Position numbers and translations under genes: made by a program. The notes under the pieces are model-generated. The model made no database searches. It was not told the DNA's origin and saw nothing but the letters and a program-made list of their open reading frames with translations. This document shows positions 48,888 to 53,029 of a stretch of 53,029 bases of DNA, piece after piece. Within the stretch, counting starts at the first letter, position 1. Each line of letters starts with the position of its first letter. This stretch comes from an uncultured Oscillospiraceae bacterium (lineage in GTDB: Bacteria > Bacillota > Clostridia > Oscillospirales > Acutalibacteraceae): positions 1 through 53,029 of the forward strand of contig CAJUNQ010000073.1 of NCBI GenBank assembly GCA_910587835.1. The letters are read 5' to 3'.

Positions 48888-49412
48888 ATGGCTTTAATTA
48901 AATGTCCTGAGTGTGGGAATGAGGTTAGTGATAAGGCTCCTGCTTGTATTCACTGTGGGTATCCGCTTCAGGAGCAGCAACCAATTATTTCTGATGCAAG
49001 AGTATCTAATAAGGTAATCATTCCCACATATAGGGAAGTCTCGCAAACAAAAATCCCTTGCATAAAAATTGTGCGAGAAGTTATGGGAACGAGCCTTGCA
49101 GAGGCCAAAGCCTTTGTAGAGCAACCAGAACCGTATGTTGTTGTAAAAGACGGTCTAAGCCAGAATCAGGCAAACCTTATTGCACAAAAATTTCAGGCTA
49201 TCGGTGTTGCCTCACAAATATATGGTTCTTCTGAGCCTGTGGCTTTTGTCAATCCGGCAAAAGATAAAGATGTTATTTGCTGCCCCAAATGCGGATCAAC
49301 TGAATACCATGCTGGATCAAGAGGTTTCAGCTTAGTTACAGGGTTTATTGGTAGCGGAAAGACGGTATTAACCTGTCTAAAATGCGGTCATCGGTGGAAG
49401 CCAGGAAAGTGA
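48888..49412 (+). CDS. Double zinc-ribbon protein with L7/L12-like middle, copy 1
   Basis: 174 aa. N-terminal zinc ribbon CPEC...CIHCGYP (residues 6-26), central domain PCIKIVREVMGTSLAEAKAFVE...KDGLSQNQANLIAQKFQAIG that resembles the C-terminal domain of ribosomal protein L7/L12 (about 55-115), and C-terminal ribbon CPKCGSTEYHAG...CLKCGHRWKPGK (about 130-174). A GSGKT string lies in the last ribbon but is not a P-loop in context. GGAGG lies 11-12 nt before the ATG. The next gene is a paralogue. Function unknown; the L7/L12 fold recruits translation GTPases in ribosomes. Confidence 0.75.
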   Translation: MALIKCPECGNEVSDKAPACIHCGYPLQEQQPIISDARVSNKVIIPTYREVSQTKIPCIKIVREVMGTSLAEAKAFVEQPEPYVVVKDGLSQNQANLIAQKFQAIGVASQIYGSSEPVAFVNPAKDKDVICCPKCGSTEYHAGSRGFSLVTGFIGSGKTVLTCLKCGHRWKPGK

Positions 49413-49421
49413 GAAAATATT

Positions 49422-49931
49422 ATGGCACTTATTAAATGCCCTGAATGTGGGAAAGAGGTTAGCGATAAGACTCCTGCTTGTATTCACTGTGGGTATCCAT
49501 TTCAAGAGCAGCAACCAGAAAATCAGTATTATAGAGTTACATTACCGCTACTTACAGAAATTAAACAAAAGGCGGCTACTGCGGCAAGAATTACAGCTGA
49601 TATTCAAAAAGCACAGTTATATGAAGTAACCGACCTTTTGTTAAGAGGAAAACAAGTAGTGGTTCAGGATGGACTTTCATTTGCTCAAGCAAAGATTGTA
49701 GAACAGAAGTTTTTGGATGTTGGTATCCAGCCGACAATTACTCTATCGAACAAGGATATAGAAACAATCACTTGCAAAGAAAACGCTTTTATTATTTCTT
49801 GTCCTAAGTGTGGATCAAAGGAATATCACGCTGGCGCAAGAGGGTTCAGTTTAGTTACAGGATTTGTGGGGAGTGGTAAAACTGTATTGACTTGTTTGAA
49901 ATGTGGTCATCGGTGGAAGCCCGGAAAATAA
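49422..49931 (+). CDS. Double zinc-ribbon protein, copy 2
   Basis: 169 aa, tandem paralogue of the gene 9 bp upstream. N-terminal ribbon (CPECGKEVSDKTPACIHCG) and C-terminal ribbon nearly identical; the middle is diverged (RVTLPLLTEIKQKAATAARI...VVVQDGLSFAQAKIVEQKFLDVGIQ) but keeps the L7/L12-like helix spacing. Probably arose by duplication with selection on the ends. Followed by a terminator. Confidence 0.75.
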   Translation: MALIKCPECGKEVSDKTPACIHCGYPFQEQQPENQYYRVTLPLLTEIKQKAATAARITADIQKAQLYEVTDLLLRGKQVVVQDGLSFAQAKIVEQKFLDVGIQPTITLSNKDIETITCKENAFIISCPKCGSKEYHAGARGFSLVTGFVGSGKTVLTCLKCGHRWKPGK

Positions 49932-49944
49932 CTGTTAAATATTT

Positions 49945-49979
49945 GGCAACCACCGATCACTCGGCGGCTGCCTTTTTTT
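49945..49979 (+). terminator. Terminator of the SLOG/zinc-ribbon operon
   Basis: GGCA-A-CC-A-CCGA (49945-49956), loop, TCGG-C-GG-C-TGCC (49961-49972), followed by seven T. Confidence 0.8.
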
Positions 49980-51821
49980 CACCGATACAAAGCCAATACT
50001 CTGTTAACAAGCTGTACCAGTTCGCCCCTACCAATCACGGCATCGGGGTTGAATCCTGCATTATCTTCAATCCAGCCCAGCGCAACAGCGGTTTCTATGG
50101 CCCCTTGTGCCCATCCGCTATACTGGATGTGTTGTAATGTATGTTCCTGCGGCTGAACAAAGCGAGTTAATACAGTGATTATCTGACTCCAAGTTACATA
50201 GCTGTTAGGGGAATACTTACCATCTCCGACTCCCTGAACAATTCCAGAACCGTTAATTGTCTTAACATATGGAGCATACCACGCATCGGCGGCAACATCG
50301 GTAAAGGCCAGTTCTGTCTTACTGTATTTTACAATGGAATCATCATCCAATAGACGGTATATAATAGTTGCCAACTGCGCCCTTGTCAGGGGATCATCCT
50401 CATGGAGTAGGCCATCCCCATAACCAAGCAATACAACTGTTCGGGACGTGTCTATAACTGCTCCATTGCAAGCAAGCTGTGGTTTTGTTGTAGCGGGAAT
50501 GTCAGGTTGCTCCTGTGGCGTATTATCCTCTGTGGGCTTCGTAGGCCGCTGTGACGGCCTATAATCTATTGGAGGGGTATAATCATCATAATCACCGTTG
50601 CCACCGTCAGAGGGCTTTTGCGGCGGCTGTGGCGTGTTCGGTGTAGTGTCTGCGGGATTGTCCGTAGTTTCATCTTTCGGCAGCTGTGTAGGCTCCTGTG
50701 GGGGCTGTGACGGGGTATCTGTTGGATCGCCCTCGTTGTCGCCTTGCGGGGGTTGTGCTGGTTGCTGCGGTACGTTCTGATCCCCGGTATCGGGGGTGTT
50801 GGTATCGCCGCCTGTCCCCTCCCCTTCTGACGGTTGTATCGACTCCTGTGGGGGCTGCTCTCCACCTGTGGTATCATCATCCCCGGTCTGATCCCCCGGT
50901 TGCTGTGGAGGCAGTTCCGGCGCAAAATATACTGCCGCTTGTTCCTCTGTCAATGAAACAAATTGTGTTATACTCTCACAGTCAATCAATGGCAATTCAA
51001 TTTTTTCACCAGAAGCCTTGTTGTAATAATCAAAAGCATTATCCAATACACTGATTATTGATACTTTTCCTATGGTTTGAAAATCATATACAATGCTATT
51101 TTGATTAATGCTATTTTTGATAAATTGGCAATTTGCAATCGCTAAATCCTGCTGACAGAAAACACTTCCTCCCGAATTATCAAAATTATCCGTAAAAATC
51201 GACTCTGCCACATATAGCTTACCAGCAGACGAAATTGCGCCACCCGGTAAATAGTTCTCATTTCCTTTGAAGATACATGAATCAATCGTTACGTCAGTAT
51301 ACGCCATTATATTTATTGCACTATGAGTTGCACCTATAAAGGTACAGCTTTTTATATCTGCTTTATTTGTTTTTAGATTTCCATATATGCTTACAAAGCT
51401 AACTAAACCTTCGCCTAAATATTCAAAATTACAATCATCTATTGTGACTCTATCAGCTGTTGTGTCATCAATTTTTATGAATGCGTCACCTGAAAATTCA
51501 GTTTCAGAAAAACGGAATCCCCTAATCGTTGCTCCATCATATAAGCGTAACAGTTCATTATTATGTTCATTACCGTTGGCAATAGTTAACTTTTTGTCTG
51601 TCTCAATGGTTGCGCCTGAAACGCCTATTGCTGCTGCAAGATAGATAGTATCTCCATCTTCAGCGGCATTAATAGCCTCCTGCAATGCCTCCAGCGAAGC
51701 AACCGCAATAGGCTCTTGTTCCTGTGGGATAGGCTGATCTGTAGTAGATTCACCCTCCGCTGCATAGGCGGGAATCACCAGCATCAGAATTGTAAGTACA
51801 GTCAAGATTGCTTTTTCTCAT
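49979..51821 (-). CDS. SLH-domain surface protein with beta-helix, apparent early frameshift
   Basis: About 610 aa. Signal peptide ending VIPAYAAEG, a right-handed parallel beta-helix (about 60-270; repeats such as VTIDDCNF, ADIKSCTF, VTIDSCIF), a Pro/Gln/Thr/Asp-rich linker (about 295-440), and two to three SLH domains (about 455-608; LTRAQLATIIYRLL, FTDVAADAWYAPYV, GYGDGLL). SLH domains anchor to pyruvylated wall polymer. The natural start ATG (51821, GGAGG 10 nt upstream, overlapping the XRE stop as ATGA) is out of frame with the rest: an A5 run at 51812-51816 must be A4 to join MRKAILTVLTIL. The main frame itself first opens at a TTG at 51805. This may be an error, decay or a slippage site. 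Confidence 0.8.
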
Positions 51822-52129
51822 CGTGAAAATTCCTCCATTTTCTTATTTTTAGCGGTCATTGAGGCTACAAGTTCACTTATCATTGTGGCTTCAGCGGTTG
51901 TCAACCCAGACAAATCCAGTGGCCTACCATCTGTACGCCCAAGCAGAAAGTCAGTCGATACATTATAAACCTCTGCAAGTCGAACAAGCGCCTGATAAGA
52001 CGGTTGACGTGTATCATTCTCCCAAGCGGATATGCTTGATCTGTCTGCTCCTACCAGCCGGGCAACTTGTTCCTGCCTCAAGCCATTTTCCTGTCTCAGT
52101 TGTTTTAGTTTATCACCTATGAGTATCAT
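51818..52129 (-). CDS. XRE-family regulator, 103 aa
   Basis: Cro/C1 helix-turn-helix (LKQLRQENGLRQEQVARLVGADRSSISAWENDTRQPS, residues 8-43) with a LLGRTDGRPLDLSGLTTAEATMI tail typical of Firmicutes repressors. AGGAGG lies 9 nt before the ATG at 52129. The stop overlaps the SLH start by 4 bp, so it probably regulates the surface protein with which it is cotranscribed. Confidence 0.85.
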   Translation of the reverse strand: MILIGDKLKQLRQENGLRQEQVARLVGADRSSISAWENDTRQPSYQALVRLAEVYNVSTDFLLGRTDGRPLDLSGLTTAEATMISELVASMTAKNKKMEEFSR

Positions 52130-52151
52130 GTTGCGCCACCTCCTACGCAAC
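52130..52151 (-). promoter_or_regulatory. Inverted repeat around the XRE ribosome binding site
   Basis: GTTGCG and CGCAAC arms enclose TAGGAGGTGG directly before the ATG. It may be an operator or an RNA hairpin hiding the Shine-Dalgarno. A weak promoter (TGTCGC, 16 bp, TATGAT) is possible upstream. Confidence 0.5.
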
Positions 52152-52216
52152 TAATCATAGAATAGCAGAAAATGTGCGACAGGGGGTAGCGTCAGGCGTG
52201 ACAATCCCACACAACA

Positions 52217-52252
52217 TAAAAAAACGCCCCTACCAACTACGGTAGAGGCGTT
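52217..52252 (-). terminator. Terminator serving lysS, inside the element
   Basis: On the minus strand AACGCC-T-CTACC...GGTAG-G-GGCGTT followed by seven T. It lies about 100 nt after the lysS stop, so the element supplies lysS with a new 3' end. Confidence 0.88.
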
Positions 52253-52279
52253 ATTACTGTATCGGATTCTTTTTGATTA

Positions 52280-52299
52280 GGTGTAAAACAGGTGTAAAT
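52280..52299 (+). repeat. Right arm-type integrase sites
   Basis: GGTGTAAAAC and AGGTGTAAAT in tandem, same motif and strand as at the left end (40275-40307). Confidence 0.75.
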
Positions 52300-52353
52300 C
52301 TTCTTTTTCTTCCGACTTTCAAGGCTGGAAAGCCTTGAAAACACGGGCTTTTC

Positions 52354-53029
52354 TTAATCCAAAGGCTTCATGGTGGGGAACAGCAGCACGTCCCGAATGG
52401 ACTGGGCTCCGGTGAGCAGCATGACCAGCCGGTCTACTCCCATGCCCATGCCGCCGGTGGGGGGCATGCCATATTCCAGGGCGTTGAGGAAGTCCTCGTC
52501 CACATCGCAGGCCTCGTCGTCGCCTGCGGCCTTTTGGGCAGCCTGGGCCTCAAAACGCTGGCGCTGGTCAATGGGGTCGTTGAGCTCGCTGAAGGCATTG
52601 GCGTATTCGCTGCCGCAGATGAACAGCTCAAACCGCTGGGTGTACTCCGGGTTCTCCGGGTCCTTCTTGGCCAGCGGAGAGATGTCCACCGGGTGGCCGG
52701 TGAGGAAGGTGGGCTGCACCAGCTTGGCCTCGCAGAACTCCTCAAAGAACAGGTTCAGAATCTCTCCCTTTTTGTGACGGGGCTCATAGGCCACATGACG
52801 CTGGTCTGCCAGAGCCCGGGCCTCCTCTAAGGTGTTTACCTGGGTAAAGTCCACCCCGGCGTACTGCTTTACTGCTTCGACCATGCTCATGCGGGCAAAG
52901 GGCTGGTCCAGGTCAATCTCCACTCCATCCTGCTCCACCTTGCCGGTGCCCAGCACCTTGTGGGCCACAAAGCGGATCAGGTTCTCCGTCTGGTCCATCA
53001 TGCCATAGATGTCCGTATAGGCCTGGTAA
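52354..53029 (-). CDS. lysS: Lysyl-tRNA synthetase, class II, C-terminal part (runs off the window)
   Basis: Charges tRNA-Lys with lysine. Only the last 225 residues are in the window; the frame stays open to the right edge (YQAYTDIYGMMDQTENLIR region). Seen: FLTGHPVDISPLAKKDPENP, FELFICGSEYANAFSELNDP and class II motif 3 in GMGMGVDRLVMLLTGAQSIRD. The last residues PTMKPLD are encoded across the attachment site, with the final codons from the element (CCT-TTG-GAT-TAA). The enzyme is therefore intact. Confidence 0.96.
   Translation of the reverse strand, partial: YQAYTDIYGMMDQTENLIRFVAHKVLGTGKVEQDGVEIDLDQPFARMSMVEAVKQYAGVDFTQVNTLEEARALADQRHVAYEPRHKKGEILNLFFEEFCEAKLVQPTFLTGHPVDISPLAKKDPENPEYTQRFELFICGSEYANAFSELNDPIDQRQRFEAQAAQKAAGDDEACDVDEDFLNALEYGMPPTGGMGMGVDRLVMLLTGAQSIRDVLLFPTMKPLD
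52357..52379. other. Right attachment site within lysS
   Basis: Contains GGCTTCAT (52364-52371) and GTGGGGA (52373-52379), both present in the left site with one mismatch between them. The crossover most likely lies in the GTGGGGA block; bases to its left come from the element and bases to its right from the chromosome. Confidence 0.8.

Larger units (their letters stand above)
40151..52379. mobile_element. 12.2-kb integrative element in the 3' end of lysS
   Basis: Bounded by the GTGGGGA repeats of the two attachment sites. Base composition drops sharply from the GC-rich chromosome to AT-rich DNA inside. Contents: integrase, excisionase, XRE and RHH regulators, P-loop helicase-like protein, serine resolvase, and cargo (SLOG-like protein, two zinc-ribbon proteins, SLH protein with XRE regulator). 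The integrase is at the end far from lysS. There is no relaxase, type IV coupling protein, primase, terminase or capsid gene, so it is neither a complete ICE nor a phage; a satellite or mobilisable island is likely. Confidence 0.9.

Noticed and set aside
49370..49412. GSGKT string in the zinc-ribbon proteins as a P-loop
   Set aside because: It lies between two zinc-binding Cys pairs near the C-terminus, with no Walker B or nucleotide-binding fold around it.
40151..52379. Element as a prophage or full conjugative transposon
   Set aside because: No capsid, terminase, portal, lysis, relaxase, coupling ATPase or type IV secretion gene was found in any frame.

Overview
The window looks like chromosomal DNA of a high-GC Clostridia gut bacterium of the Oscillospiraceae type (Flavonifractor, Lawsonibacter or Intestinimonas-like). 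The basis is Firmicutes-style genes (YtrA-type GntR, YycJ, RlmH, AddA, CsaB, SLH protein), strong AGGAGG ribosome binding sites, clean sigma-A promoters and very GC-rich codon use. The assignment is inferred, because no rRNA is present. No tRNA, rRNA or CRISPR array was seen.

Chromosomal part, 1-40.13 kb. From the left: a GntR regulator with an ABC ATPase (139-1382); a soluble chemoreceptor with a FIST sensor protein (1707-3715); a Cys-type sulfatase (4032-5495); a two-gene operon of a large SF1 helicase/nuclease/methyltransferase-like protein and a KAP-family P-loop ATPase (5553-10626, a candidate defence module); a DUF1848 Fe-S protein; an intergenic region with a 64-bp tandem repeat; a hybrid histidine kinase overlapping a degenerate HD-GYP protein; a split ThrE-type exporter; a pseudouridine synthase; a GNAT acetyltransferase; a glycosyltransferase-CsaB fusion; MoxR-DUF58; ogt; pyrB-pyrI behind a promoter, terminator and short overlapping leader ORF; addA; a GH2 beta-mannosidase; murA; an unknown protein; yycJ-like; rlmH; a PTS-IIC-like membrane protein behind a possible RNA switch; and glutaminase.

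Mobile part, about 40.15-52.38 kb. An AT-richer integrative element of roughly 12.2 kb sits in the 3' end of lysS (minus strand). The displaced original lysS tail remains at 40132-40157. The element supplies a synonymous replacement tail at 52354-52379, so LysRS is intact. It carries a Tn916-type integrase and excisionase, repeated GGTGTAAAA arm-type sites at both ends, an XRE regulator with two operators, a P-loop helicase-like protein that seems to lack a normal start codon, candidate iterons, a truncated J-domain ORF, a candidate small RNA, an RHH regulator with three operators, a serine resolvase with a res-like site, a SLOG/DUF1273-like protein, two tandem zinc-ribbon paralogues (one with an L7/L12-like middle) and an SLH surface protein translationally coupled to an XRE regulator. 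No relaxase, coupling protein, portal or capsid gene was seen, so transfer would need a helper.

Host and element may interact at two points. The CsaB domain encoded at 19973-22198 would make the pyruvylated wall polymer that the element's SLH domains bind. The lysS terminator is also now supplied by the element. Many intergenic regions of the chromosome hold short perfect hairpins with 3-nt loops, often in pairs.
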